The notes beneath the pieces were generated by a model that searched no databases, had not been told where the DNA came from, and saw only the letters and a list, made by a program, of their open reading frames with translations. A stretch of 64,000 bases of DNA from Serratia fonticola. GTDB taxonomy: Bacteria > Pseudomonadota > Gammaproteobacteria > Enterobacterales > Enterobacteriaceae. The stretch lies in the NCBI RefSeq assembly GCF_006715025.1, contig NZ_VFMK01000001.1, positions 558,001 through 622,000 of the forward strand, read 5' to 3'. Shown here one piece after another: positions 1 to 8,675 of this stretch; within the stretch, counting starts at the first letter, position 1; the number at the start of each line of letters is the position of its first letter. A program made the translations under genes and the position numbers.

Positions 1-1045
1 TATCTTTGGCCGCGCAGCAGAGAAATATGGCCGTAAACCGATCCTGATGCTGAACATCGTGTTTTTCTCGCTGTTTGAACTCTTGTCCGCTGCGGCACCT
101 TCACTGACCGTTTTTCTGTTGCTGCGCGTTCTTTACGGCGTGGCGATGGGCGGCATCTGGGGGGTTGCTTCATCGCTGGCAATGGAAACTATTCCAGATC
201 GTTCGCGTGGCCTGATGTCGGGGATCTTCCAGGCGGGGTATCCGTTCGGTTATCTGTTGGCTGCGGTGGCATATGGCCTGTTGTTTGAGGTGGTCGGCTG
301 GCGTGGGATGTTTGTCATCGGGGCCGCCCCGATTCTGTTACTGCCATTTATTTATTACTGTGTGCAGGAGTCGCCGGTGTGGCTGGCGGCACGGGCACGT
401 AAAGAAAGCACCGCTTTGCTGCCCGTCCTAAAGAGTCATTGGAAGCTGTGTATTTATCTGGTGCTGCTGATGGCGGCGTTTAATTTCTTCTCCCACGGCA
501 CGCAGGATATGTATCCGGCCTTCCTGAAAATTCAGCATGGGTTCGATCCCAAAATCGTCAGTATCATCGCTATTAGCTACAACATCGCTTCAATTATCGG
601 CGGGATTTTCTTTGGTACGCTGTCAGAAAAAATCGGCCGTAAGAAAGCCATTATCATTGCCGCACTGCTGGCGCTGCCGGTGATCCCATTGTGGGCGTTC
701 TCCAGTGGTTCATTGATGCTGGGGATCGGTGCATTCCTGATGCAATTTATGGTACAGGGAGCATGGGGGGTCATTCCTACCTATCTCAACGAACTGGTGC
801 CAGCAAACACCCGTGCGGTATTGCCAGGGTTTGTTTACCAACTGGGTAACCTGATTGCTTCGGTAAATGCGACCCTACAGGCCACCATCGCTGAACATCA
901 TGGGCAAAATTACGGCTTGGCCATGGCGATAATCGCCGGGACGGTAGCGATTGTGATCGCGGTGCTGGTGTATTTTGGCAAGGATACGCGCGGCAAAGCG
1001 ATTGCGGTGGAAAGTAAAGCGCCTAGTGCTGGTGTTAGCGTTTGA
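1..1045 (+). CDS. MFS transporter, sialate/carboxylate:H+ symporter type (5' end outside window)
   Basis: Inner-membrane major facilitator transporter; the start lies left of the window and the frame is open from base 2. About 347 residues are visible. The first residues, GRAAEKYGRKP, are the MFS signature loop between helices 2 and 3, and GTLSEKIGRKK is the equivalent loop between helices 8 and 9, so roughly helices 3-12 are present. The glycine-rich hydrophobic segments and the central motif SHGTQDMYP resemble the sialate/lactate symporter branch (SHS family), an inference without a search. The substrate cannot be told from sequence. The gene ends 133 bases before the ilv leader and is probably not part of that operon. 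Confidence 0.8.
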   Translation, partial: IFGRAAEKYGRKPILMLNIVFFSLFELLSAAAPSLTVFLLLRVLYGVAMGGIWGVASSLAMETIPDRSRGLMSGIFQAGYPFGYLLAAVAYGLLFEVVGWRGMFVIGAAPILLLPFIYYCVQESPVWLAARARKESTALLPVLKSHWKLCIYLVLLMAAFNFFSHGTQDMYPAFLKIQHGFDPKIVSIIAISYNIASIIGGIFFGTLSEKIGRKKAIIIAALLALPVIPLWAFSSGSLMLGIGAFLMQFMVQGAWGVIPTYLNELVPANTRAVLPGFVYQLGNLIASVNATLQATIAEHHGQNYGLAMAIIAGTVAIVIAVLVYFGKDTRGKAIAVESKAPSAGVSV

Positions 1046-1106
1046 ATTTCATGCGCTTTGTTGCAGTTTTGACCCGGCAGAGCCGAATAATAACGCAAAA
1101 AAAGTA

Positions 1107-1135
1107 TTGTCATTCCCCCGCCTGCTATGGTAACT
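1107..1135 (+). promoter_or_regulatory. Candidate promoter of the ilvLXGMEDA operon
   Basis: TTGTCA at 1107-1112 and GTAACT at 1130-1135 are separated by 17 bases and lie about 40-70 bases before the ilvL leader. The -35 is good and the -10 is poor. Assignment rests on position; the start site is not shown by the sequence. Confidence 0.35.
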
Positions 1136-1178
1136 CTGTAGGCATTAGTTCGAAACGAGCACAGTGAACAACCCTATT

Positions 1179-1277
1179 ATGAAAGCCCTAACCCAAGTGA
1201 TTAGCCTAGTCGTGATTAGCGTGGTGGTGATTATTATCCCACCGTGCGGGGCTGCACTTGGACGAAGAAAGGCTTAG
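1179..1277 (+). CDS. ilvL: ilv operon leader peptide
   Basis: A 32-codon leader, MKALTQVISLVVISVVVIII then PPCGAALGRRKA, nearly identical in its core to E. coli IlvL. It is extremely rich in Ile, Val and Leu codons, the three regulatory amino acids, so ribosome stalling here senses charged tRNA supply and controls the attenuator at 1301-1333. The ATG at 1179 has no clear Shine-Dalgarno; an in-frame GTG at 1164 is an alternative start and would add five residues (VNNPI). Confidence 0.9.
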   Translation: MKALTQVISLVVISVVVIIIPPCGAALGRRKA

Positions 1278-1300
1278 AAAACAAGCCGGAATCGCAAGAT

Positions 1301-1333
1301 AACCCCCGCACCCTAAGGTCCGGGGGTTTTTTT
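1301..1333 (+). terminator. ilv attenuator (Rho-independent)
   Basis: AACCCCCG at 1301-1308 pairs with CGGGGGTT at 1321-1328, with an inner ACC/GGT pairing, followed by a run of seven T. It sits 24 bases after the ilvL stop, the classical attenuator position: stalling in the leader would favour an antiterminator fold and let transcription enter ilvXGMEDA. Confidence 0.9.
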
Positions 1334-1366
1334 ATGCCAAAAGAAAATTGAAACGAGGAGCAGATC

Positions 1367-1417
1367 ATGGATAACAGAACAAAATCCTGCACTTCCCGCA
1401 GTCAGGCGGGGAAATAA
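1367..1417 (+). CDS. ilvX: Small protein IlvX (16 aa)
   Basis: A 16-codon reading frame (MDNRTKSCTSRSQAGK) with a strong GAGGAG ribosome site at 1355-1360, ending two bases before the ilvG ATG. E. coli has a 16-aa protein, IlvX, in exactly this position with a similar sequence (MNNSTKFC start). The close junction suggests that translation of ilvX feeds ribosomes to ilvG, whose own Shine-Dalgarno is weak. No biochemical function can be read from the peptide. Confidence 0.8.
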   Translation: MDNRTKSCTSRSQAGK

Positions 1418-1419
1418 TC

Positions 1420-3066
1420 ATGAATGGAGCTCAGTGGGTGGTTCAAGCGTTGCGTGCACAGGGGGTTGATACTGTTTTCGGCTACCCAGGTGGCGCCATC
1501 ATGCCGGTCTACGACGCATTGTATGACGGTGGGGTAGAACACCTGCTGTGCCGCCATGAACAGGGTGCAGCAATCGCGGCCATTGGTTATGCCCGCTCCA
1601 GCGGTAAAGTTGGCGTCTGTATCGCGACCTCTGGCCCCGGCGCGACCAACCTGATCACCGGGTTGGCGGATGCGCTGCTGGACTCGGTGCCAGTGGTTGC
1701 GATCACCGGTCAGGTCGGTTCTGCGCTTATCGGTACCGATGCCTTTCAGGAGATCGATGTTCTTGGCCTGTCTTTGGCCTGTACCAAACACAGTTTCCTG
1801 GTGGAATCGCTGGAAGCGCTGCCGGGGATCATGGCGGAGGCGTTTGCCATCGCCACCAGTGGCCGTCCAGGCCCGGTACTGATTGATATCCCGAAAGACA
1901 TCCAACTGGCGCAGGGCGATTTACCCCCTCATCTGATGCCGGTCGAAGACGAATTGCCGCATCCGGCAGCGGAACTGACGGTTGCGACACAACTGCTGGC
2001 GCAAGCGAAAAAGCCGATGCTGTACGTCGGCGGTGGCGTTGGCATGGCGCAGGCGGTAACGGCATTACGAGAATTTGTCGAGTTGACGCAGATCCCAACC
2101 GTGGCGACTTTGAAAGGCCTGGGGGCACCGGATGCCCGCCATCCCTACTATCTCGGTATGTTGGGGATGCACGGCACTAAAGCCGCTAACTTTGCCGTAC
2201 AGGAGTGTGATTTGCTGATCGCCGTGGGGGCGCGTTTTGACGATCGGGTGACTGGCAAGCTGAACGCTTTCGCGCCGCAGGCCAAGGTGATCCATATGGA
2301 TATCGACCCGGCAGAAATGAGCAAACTGCGCCAGGCACATGTTGCTCTGCAGGGGGATTTGAAAACGTTGCTGCCAGCACTGCAACAACCACTGAATATC
2401 TCTACCTGGCTGCAACGGGTTGCCGAGCTGAAGGAAATCCATCCCTGGCGTTATGACCACCCAGGTCAACCCATCTATGCACCGCTGTTGCTCAAGCAAC
2501 TGTCCGAACGTAAGCCCGCCAATACCGTGGTCACCACCGATGTGGGGCAGCACCAGATGTGGACAGCTCAGCACATGACTTTTGAGCGTCCGGAGAACTT
2601 CATTACCTCCAGCGGGCTGGGGACGATGGGCTTTGGCATTCCCGCCGCGGTAGGAGCCCAGATGGCGCGCCCGGAAGACATGGTGATCTGTGTGTCTGGC
2701 GACGGCTCCTTCATGATGAACGTGCAGGAACTGGGTACCATCAAGCGAAAACAGTTGCCGCTGAAGATCGTTTTACTGGATAACCAGCGTTTAGGGATGG
2801 TTCGCCAGTGGCAGCAACTGTTTTTTGATGGACGTTATAGCGAAACCAATCTCTCCGATAACCCCGATTTTCTGATTCTGGCCAGTGCCTTCGGTATTCC
2901 CGGCCAACGTATTACCCGCAAAGACCAGGTCGCAGACGCGCTCGATGCTTTACTCAACAGCGAAGGGCCTTATCTGCTGCAGGTTTCCATTGATGAACTC
3001 GAGAACGTCTGGCCGCTGGTGCCGCCGGGCGCAGGCAACGAAACCATGTTGGAGAAAGTATCATGA
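1420..3066 (+). CDS. ilvG: Acetolactate synthase II, large (catalytic) subunit
   Basis: ThDP-dependent acetohydroxyacid synthase, 548 aa, the family's full length. It condenses pyruvate with pyruvate or 2-oxobutyrate, the first common step of valine and isoleucine synthesis in the cytoplasm. The N-terminal ThDP domain shows VFGYPGGAIMPVYDAL with the catalytic Glu in CRHEQGAA, a central FAD/regulatory domain follows, and the C-terminal ThDP/Mg motif starts at GDGSFMMN. The frame is uninterrupted, unlike E. coli K-12 where ilvG is frameshifted. It overlaps ilvM by ATGA, so the two subunits are translationally coupled. Expression is under the upstream attenuator. Confidence 0.97.
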   Translation: MNGAQWVVQALRAQGVDTVFGYPGGAIMPVYDALYDGGVEHLLCRHEQGAAIAAIGYARSSGKVGVCIATSGPGATNLITGLADALLDSVPVVAITGQVGSALIGTDAFQEIDVLGLSLACTKHSFLVESLEALPGIMAEAFAIATSGRPGPVLIDIPKDIQLAQGDLPPHLMPVEDELPHPAAELTVATQLLAQAKKPMLYVGGGVGMAQAVTALREFVELTQIPTVATLKGLGAPDARHPYYLGMLGMHGTKAANFAVQECDLLIAVGARFDDRVTGKLNAFAPQAKVIHMDIDPAEMSKLRQAHVALQGDLKTLLPALQQPLNISTWLQRVAELKEIHPWRYDHPGQPIYAPLLLKQLSERKPANTVVTTDVGQHQMWTAQHMTFERPENFITSSGLGTMGFGIPAAVGAQMARPEDMVICVSGDGSFMMNVQELGTIKRKQLPLKIVLLDNQRLGMVRQWQQLFFDGRYSETNLSDNPDFLILASAFGIPGQRITRKDQVADALDALLNSEGPYLLQVSIDELENVWPLVPPGAGNETMLEKVS

Positions 3067-3320
3067 TGCAGCATCAACTCTCGATCCAGGCCCGCTTTCG
3101 CCCAGAAATGTTAGAGCGCGTATTGCGCGTAGTACGCCATCGTGGCTTCCAGGTCTGTGCTATGAATATGGCGACGGCGATCAACACCGACGATATTAAT
3201 ATTGAATTGACCGTTGCCAGCCAACGCTCTGTCGATTTACTGTCGTCTCAGTTAAGTAAGTTGATGGATGTCTCCAGCGTTGAGATCCAACAGCAAACAT
3301 CACAACAAATCAGCGCCTGA
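3063..3320 (+). CDS. ilvM: Acetolactate synthase II, small (regulatory) subunit
   Basis: An 85-aa ACT-domain protein, close to the E. coli IlvM length of 87. It stabilises and activates the IlvG catalytic subunit; isozyme II is known for resistance to valine feedback. The start ATG overlaps the ilvG stop by four bases (ATGA), typical of stoichiometric subunit pairs. The sequence MMQHQLSIQARFRPEMLERV begins directly with the first ACT strand. The gene ends 22 bases before ilvE in the same operon. Confidence 0.95.
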   Translation: MMQHQLSIQARFRPEMLERVLRVVRHRGFQVCAMNMATAINTDDINIELTVASQRSVDLLSSQLSKLMDVSSVEIQQQTSQQISA

Positions 3321-3342
3321 TTGCGCAAGAAGGAACAGAATA

Positions 3343-4269
3343 ATGACGAAGAAAGCCGATTACATTTGGTTCAATGGTGAGATGGTTCCTTGGGCCGAAG
3401 CCAAAGTGCACGTCATGTCGCATGCGTTGCATTACGGGACTTCGGTATTTGAAGGGGTTCGCTGTTACGACTCCCACAAGGGTCCGGTTGTTTTCCGCCA
3501 CCGTGAACACATGCAGCGTCTGCATGATTCGGCGAAAATCTACCGCATGCCGGTAACGCAAAGCGTCGATGAATTGATGGAAGCGTGCCGTGCAACGCTG
3601 CGCAAAAACAATCTGGTCAGTGCTTATATCCGTCCGCTGGTGTTTGTGGGTGATGTTGGTATGGGCGTTAATCCACCGGCTGGCTATAAGACCGACGTGA
3701 TTATCGCTGCGTTTCCTTGGGGCGCGTATCTCGGTGAAGAGGCGCTGGATCAAGGTATCGATGCGATGGTTTCTTCCTGGCACCGTGTGGCACCAAACAC
3801 CATTCCTACCGCCGCGAAAGCGGGGGGTAACTACCTGTCCTCTCTGCTGGTGGGCAGCGAAGCACGCCGTCATGGCTATCAGGAAGGGATCGCGTTGGAT
3901 GTTCACGGTTATATCTCTGAAGGTGCAGGCGAAAACCTGTTTGAAGTAAAAGATGGCGTCCTGTTTACGCCGCCATTTACCTCATCTGCCTTACCAGGCA
4001 TTACCCGTGATGCCATCATCAAACTGGCGAAAGATATGGGCTTTGAAGTGCGCGAGCAGGTGCTTTCCCGCGAGTCTCTGTACCTGGCGGACGAAGTGTT
4101 TATGTCCGGCACCGCGGCGGAAATCACGCCGGTGCGCAGCGTGGATGGCATTCAGGTGGGGATCGGCAAGTGCGGCCCAATTACCAAGCAGATCCAGCAG
4201 GCATTCTTTGGCCTGTTTAGCGGCAAGACTGAAGACAAGTACGGCTGGTTGGATCCGGTAAACCAATAA
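3343..4269 (+). CDS. ilvE: Branched-chain amino acid aminotransferase
   Basis: PLP-dependent fold-type IV transaminase, 308 aa (E. coli 309). It performs the last step of isoleucine, valine and leucine synthesis using glutamate as amino donor. Visible landmarks are HALHYGTSVFEGVRCY, the catalytic lysine in PTAAKAGGNYLSSL, and the C-terminal SGTAAEITPV phosphate-binding loop. The frame is open upstream to 3268, but the ATG at 3343 is preceded by an AAGGAA ribosome site (3329-3334) and gives the family N-terminus MTKKADYIWFNG. It is cotranscribed with ilvGM and ilvDA. Confidence 0.96.
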   Translation: MTKKADYIWFNGEMVPWAEAKVHVMSHALHYGTSVFEGVRCYDSHKGPVVFRHREHMQRLHDSAKIYRMPVTQSVDELMEACRATLRKNNLVSAYIRPLVFVGDVGMGVNPPAGYKTDVIIAAFPWGAYLGEEALDQGIDAMVSSWHRVAPNTIPTAAKAGGNYLSSLLVGSEARRHGYQEGIALDVHGYISEGAGENLFEVKDGVLFTPPFTSSALPGITRDAIIKLAKDMGFEVREQVLSRESLYLADEVFMSGTAAEITPVRSVDGIQVGIGKCGPITKQIQQAFFGLFSGKTEDKYGWLDPVNQ

Positions 4270-4339
4270 CGACAGACAACACTAAACGGGCGGTTCGTTC
4301 GCCGTCCGTAAAAATGAATTTATTTGGAGTGAAAAGAGC

Positions 4340-6190
4340 ATGCCTAAGTACCGTTCCGCCACCACTACCCACGGCCGCAACATGGCGGGTGCCCGCGCAT
4401 TATGGCGCGCGACCGGGATGACCGACGCCGATTTCGGCAAACCGATTATTGCGGTGGTCAACTCCTTTACCCAGTTTGTTCCGGGCCATGTGCATCTGCG
4501 CGATCTGGGTAAGCTGGTTGCCGAACAGATTGAAGCCTCTGGCGGCGTTGCCAAAGAGTTCAACACCATTGCGGTGGATGACGGTATCGCCATGGGGCAC
4601 GGCGGCATGCTCTATTCCCTGCCGTCACGCGAGCTGATCGCCGACTCGGTTGAATACATGGTGAATGCCCACTGTGCAGATGCGATGGTGTGTATCTCCA
4701 ACTGTGACAAGATCACCCCTGGAATGTTGATGGCGTCACTGCGCCTGAATATTCCGGTGATCTTTGTTTCCGGCGGCCCGATGGAGGCTGGCAAAACCAA
4801 GCTTTCCGATAAAATCATCAAGCTGGATCTGATCGATGCGATGATCCAGGGCGCAAACCCGAACGTCAGCGATGCTGACAGCGCACAGATCGAACGCTCT
4901 GCCTGCCCAACCTGTGGCTCATGCTCAGGCATGTTTACCGCCAACTCCATGAACTGCCTGACCGAAGCGCTGGGTCTGTCCCAACCGGGTAACGGCTCGC
5001 TGTTGGCGACTCACGCCGATCGTAAAGCGTTGTTCCTCAATGCCGGTAAACGCATCGTTGAGTTGACCAAGCGTTACTACGAGCAAGACGATGCCAGCGC
5101 GCTGCCTCGCAGCATTGCCAACAAGGCCGCATTTGAAAACGCCATGACGCTGGATATCGCGATGGGGGGGTCCACCAACACTGTTCTGCACCTGCTGGCG
5201 GCAGCACAGGAAGGGGACGTTGATTTCACCATGGCGGATATCGACCGTCTTTCGCGCAAGGTTCCGCATCTGTGCAAAGTGGCTCCAAGCACGCAAAAAT
5301 ACCATATGGAAGATGTTCACCGCGCCGGTGGCGTACTGGCTATTCTTGGCGAGCTGGATCGCGCCGGGCTGATGAACCGCGATGTTGACAATATCCTGGG
5401 GATGAAACTGAGCGAAACTCTGGAAAAATACGACATCATGCTGACCAAAGATGAAGCCGTGAAGAAAATGTTCCGCGCTGGCCCGGCAGGTATCCGCACC
5501 ACGCAGGCATTCTCACAGGACTGCCGTTGGGACACCCTGGATGACGATCGTGCCGAGGGTTGCATCCGCTCACTGGAGAATGCCTTCAGTCTGGAAGGGG
5601 GGCTGGCGGTGCTGTACGGCAACATGGCGGAAGATGGCAGTATCGTCAAAACCGCGGGGGTCGACAAAGACAACCTGACTTTCCGCGGGCCGGCAAAAGT
5701 TTATGAAAGCCAGGATACCGCCGTTGAGGCAATTCTGGGTGGCAAAGTCGTGGCGGGCGATGTGGTTGTGATCCGCTATGAAGGGCCAAAGGGTGGGCCG
5801 GGCATGCAAGAAATGCTCTACCCGACGACCTATCTGAAATCCATGGGGTTGGGTAAAGCCTGTGCGTTGATCACCGACGGTCGCTTCTCTGGCGGTACCT
5901 CCGGTTTATCGATTGGACACGTTTCGCCAGAGGCGGCCAACGGTGGCCTGATTGCGTTGATCGAAGAAGGGGACATGATCGATATCGATATCCCGAAACG
6001 CAGCATGGTACTGGATGTTCCCGAGAGCGTGCTGGCTGCCCGCCGTGAAGCGGAACTGGCTCGCGGTGATGCGGCATGGACACCGAAAGCACGTGAGCGC
6101 CAGGTATCTTATGCGTTACGTGCCTATGCCACGTTGGCCACCAGTGCCGACAAAGGCGCAGTGCGCGACAAGAGCAAGCTGGGAGGCTAA
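4340..6190 (+). CDS. ilvD: Dihydroxy-acid dehydratase
   Basis: Fe-S dehydratase of the IlvD/Edd family, 616 aa, the exact E. coli length. It converts 2,3-dihydroxy-isovalerate and -methylvalerate to the 2-oxo acids. Cluster cysteines are visible in SNCDKITPGML and CPTCGSCSGMFTANSMN, and the C-terminal region carries GRFSGGTSGLSIGHVSPEA. A 70-base gap with a GGAGTG ribosome site separates it from ilvE; it ends 5 bases before ilvA, consistent with one operon. Confidence 0.97.
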   Translation: MPKYRSATTTHGRNMAGARALWRATGMTDADFGKPIIAVVNSFTQFVPGHVHLRDLGKLVAEQIEASGGVAKEFNTIAVDDGIAMGHGGMLYSLPSRELIADSVEYMVNAHCADAMVCISNCDKITPGMLMASLRLNIPVIFVSGGPMEAGKTKLSDKIIKLDLIDAMIQGANPNVSDADSAQIERSACPTCGSCSGMFTANSMNCLTEALGLSQPGNGSLLATHADRKALFLNAGKRIVELTKRYYEQDDASALPRSIANKAAFENAMTLDIAMGGSTNTVLHLLAAAQEGDVDFTMADIDRLSRKVPHLCKVAPSTQKYHMEDVHRAGGVLAILGELDRAGLMNRDVDNILGMKLSETLEKYDIMLTKDEAVKKMFRAGPAGIRTTQAFSQDCRWDTLDDDRAEGCIRSLENAFSLEGGLAVLYGNMAEDGSIVKTAGVDKDNLTFRGPAKVYESQDTAVEAILGGKVVAGDVVVIRYEGPKGGPGMQEMLYPTTYLKSMGLGKACALITDGRFSGGTSGLSIGHVSPEAANGGLIALIEEGDMIDIDIPKRSMVLDVPESVLAARREAELARGDAAWTPKARERQVSYALRAYATLATSADKGAVRDKSKLGG

Positions 6191-6195
6191 GCACA

Positions 6196-7740
6196 ATGGC
6201 AGTATCGCAACCCCTATCCGACGCCCCCTGTGGCGCAGAATATTTGCGAGCGGTGCTCCGCTCGCCGGTTTACGAGGTGGCTCAGGTCACCCCGTTACAG
6301 GCCATGGACAAAATCTCTTCGCGCCTTGGCAATACCATCCTGGTGAAGCGCGAGGATCGCCAGCCAGTGCACAGCTTTAAGCTGCGCGGGGCTTACGCGA
6401 TGATAGCCAGCCTGGATGAAGAGCAGAAAGCGCGTGGCGTGATCACCGCTTCTGCAGGCAATCATGCGCAAGGTGTGGCACTGTCCGGTAATCGTCTGGG
6501 GATCAAAACCCTGATTGTGATGCCGGTATCGACGGCGGATATCAAGATTGATGCGGTGCGCGGCTTCGGTGGCGAAGTGTTATTGCACGGGGCCAATTTC
6601 GACGAGGCCAAAGCCAAGGCGATCGAGCTTTCGCGCCAACAGGGCATGACCTTTGTGCCGCCATTCGACCATCCTGCCGTCATTGCCGGCCAGGGCACTT
6701 TGGCGATGGAGCTGTTGCAGCAGGACGCGCACCTGGACCGGGTGTTTGTCCCAGTTGGCGGCGGCGGGCTTGCGGCGGGGGTCGCGGTACTGATTAAGCA
6801 ACTGATGCCTCAAATCAAGGTGATTGGCGTCGAAGCCGAGGATTCAGCCTGTTTACGAGCCGCGCTGAATGCTGGACAACCGGTTGATCTGGCGCGCGTT
6901 GGATTGTTTGCCGAGGGGGTGGCGGTAAAACGCATCGGTGATGAAACCTTCCGCCTGTGCCGTGAATACCTGGACGACGTGATCACCGTCGATAGCGACG
7001 CGATTTGCGCGGCAGTCAAAGATCTGTTCGAAGACGTGAGGGCGATAGCCGAACCTTCAGGCGCATTGGCGTTGGCAGGGCTGAAAAAATACGTGCAGCA
7101 GCACAATATTCAGGGCGAGCGTTTAGCGCATATCCTCTCCGGTGCCAATGTCAATTTCCACGGTCTGCGCTATGTTTCCGAACGTTGCGAATTGGGTGAA
7201 CAACGCGAAGCGTTGCTGGCGGTGACTATTCCGGAACAGAAGGGCAGTTTCCTGAAGTTTTGCCAGCTCTTGGGAGGCCGTGCGGTCACCGAGTTCAACT
7301 ATCGCTATGCCGATGCTGACAATGCCTGCATCTTCGTCGGTGTCCGTCTGACCAGAGGCCATGCCGAGCGGTTGGAAATCATTGATGAATTGAACCACGG
7401 CGGCTATCAGGTAGTGGATCTGTCTGATGATGAGATGGCGAAGCTACACGTGCGCTACATGGTCGGTGGGCGGCCTTCGAAACCGCTGCGTGAGCGTTTA
7501 TACAGTTTTGAATTCCCAGAATCACCGGGAGCATTACTTAAATTCTTGCAAACGCTGGGGACTCACTGGAATATTTCCCTGTTCCATTACCGCAGTCACG
7601 GAACCGATTTTGGCCGTGTGCTGGCCGGTTTTGAGCTTTCACAGACCGAGCCCGAATTTGAACAACATCTGAAGGCATTGGGGTATGATTGCCATGATGA
7701 GACCCATAACCCGGCGTTCCGTTTCTTCCTGCAGGGGTAG
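6196..7740 (+). CDS. ilvA: Threonine deaminase (biosynthetic)
   Basis: PLP enzyme that deaminates threonine to 2-oxobutyrate, committing it to isoleucine; 514 aa, the E. coli length. The catalytic domain shows the PLP lysine in HSFKLRGAYAM, the SAGNHAQGVA substrate loop and the VGGGGLAAG phosphate-binding glycines. Two C-terminal ACT-like domains follow (about residues 335-514), which in this family bind isoleucine and valine for allosteric control. It starts 5 bases after ilvD with GGGAGG as ribosome site, and is the last gene of the ilvLXGMEDA unit. Confidence 0.97.
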   Translation: MAVSQPLSDAPCGAEYLRAVLRSPVYEVAQVTPLQAMDKISSRLGNTILVKREDRQPVHSFKLRGAYAMIASLDEEQKARGVITASAGNHAQGVALSGNRLGIKTLIVMPVSTADIKIDAVRGFGGEVLLHGANFDEAKAKAIELSRQQGMTFVPPFDHPAVIAGQGTLAMELLQQDAHLDRVFVPVGGGGLAAGVAVLIKQLMPQIKVIGVEAEDSACLRAALNAGQPVDLARVGLFAEGVAVKRIGDETFRLCREYLDDVITVDSDAICAAVKDLFEDVRAIAEPSGALALAGLKKYVQQHNIQGERLAHILSGANVNFHGLRYVSERCELGEQREALLAVTIPEQKGSFLKFCQLLGGRAVTEFNYRYADADNACIFVGVRLTRGHAERLEIIDELNHGGYQVVDLSDDEMAKLHVRYMVGGRPSKPLRERLYSFEFPESPGALLKFLQTLGTHWNISLFHYRSHGTDFGRVLAGFELSQTEPEFEQHLKALGYDCHDETHNPAFRFFLQG

Positions 7741-7818
7741 ACTATGTTCCTAAATTCGGTCATTGGGTTTCATGATCAATTAAGTGACACAGCCTGATAT
7801 CAGTGACAAGGACAGCGT

Positions 7819-8520
7819 ATGGCAAGTGAGTTCATCGGTTTCAGTCAGCAGGGGCTGAATTTTCTTCAGCAGGTGCGGATTGAGAACGACAAAGAGTGGT
7901 TTGAAGCCAATCGGGGCGTGTATGAAAGCGAAATGCTGACACCGTTTCGTTTGCTGGTGGACGCGCTTAGTCCGACAATGTTGATGATTGACCCACAGTT
8001 TGAAACCCGTCCGGCCATTGGCAAAACGCTGTCGCGTATTCATCGCGACACGCGTTTCTCCCATGATAAAACCCGTTACCGTAGCCGTATGTGGCTGACC
8101 TTCAAACGGCCAAGCAAAGACTGGAAGCTGGCACCGGTGTATTTCTTTGAGCTGGGGCCGGACATGCTGCGTTATGGCCTGGGCTATTACAGCGCCGATA
8201 AAGCCACTATGGATCTGTTTCGCCATACCTTGCTGCGCAGGCCACAGCCGTTTTTGGAGGTGGCCGAGTGCTGCCGCGCGCCGTTCGAGCTGGTGGGGGA
8301 AAGCTATAAGCGCCCGCTTGTGAAGGAGCAGGCACCGGAGATTGCCACTTGGTATAACCGTAAGTCCTTTGCGGTGATGGCCACAGATAATCAGGTGGAA
8401 AAGCTGTTCAGCGCCGATCTGGTCGCTACCCTGGCGCAGGGGTTTCAGCAGTTAGAGCCGCTGTACCATTGGTTGATGCAGGTGGAAGCGATGAAGCAGG
8501 TCGATCCCGCAGACCTATAA
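7819..8520 (+). CDS. DUF2461 family protein
   Basis: A 233-aa protein of the DUF2461/TIGR02453 family, recognised from the N-terminal pattern FLQQVRIENDKEWFEANRGVYE and the following RIHRDTRFSHDKTRYRSR. It is predicted to be cytoplasmic; no catalytic residue pattern or signal peptide is apparent and its biochemical function is unknown. It begins 78 bases after ilvA on the same strand with an AAGGACAG ribosome site; no clear terminator lies between, so readthrough from ilv is possible. An ERIC repeat follows directly. Confidence 0.85.
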   Translation: MASEFIGFSQQGLNFLQQVRIENDKEWFEANRGVYESEMLTPFRLLVDALSPTMLMIDPQFETRPAIGKTLSRIHRDTRFSHDKTRYRSRMWLTFKRPSKDWKLAPVYFFELGPDMLRYGLGYYSADKATMDLFRHTLLRRPQPFLEVAECCRAPFELVGESYKRPLVKEQAPEIATWYNRKSFAVMATDNQVEKLFSADLVATLAQGFQQLEPLYHWLMQVEAMKQVDPADL

Positions 8521-8521
8521 A

Positions 8522-8643
8522 ATACCCGTCGTCTTTCAAATTGTAGCGTTGTTGGCTGCGTGCGTCCCTGTCACTTACTTTAGTAAGCTCCTGGGGACAC
8601 ACTTGCTTGCCGCCTAGCCATAATCTGAAGTCCATAGGGTATT
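8522..8643. repeat. ERIC-type repeat, copy 1
   Basis: About 122 bp of imperfect inverted repeat with ends ATACCCGTCGTCTTTCA and CATAGGGTAT and the core GTCACTTACT...AGTAAGCTCCTGGGG, which matches the enterobacterial repetitive intergenic consensus. A second copy with the same ends lies after ilvC. It sits between the DUF2461 gene and the end of ilvY and forms a long hairpin if transcribed. Confidence 0.85.
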
Positions 8644-8675
8644 ATCGTGATCGTCTTTCAAACCGGATTTCTAAA

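Noticed and set aside
3268..3342. Upstream extension of ilvE
   Set aside because: It overlaps the end of ilvM in another frame; the ATG at 3343 has its own ribosome site and gives the family length.
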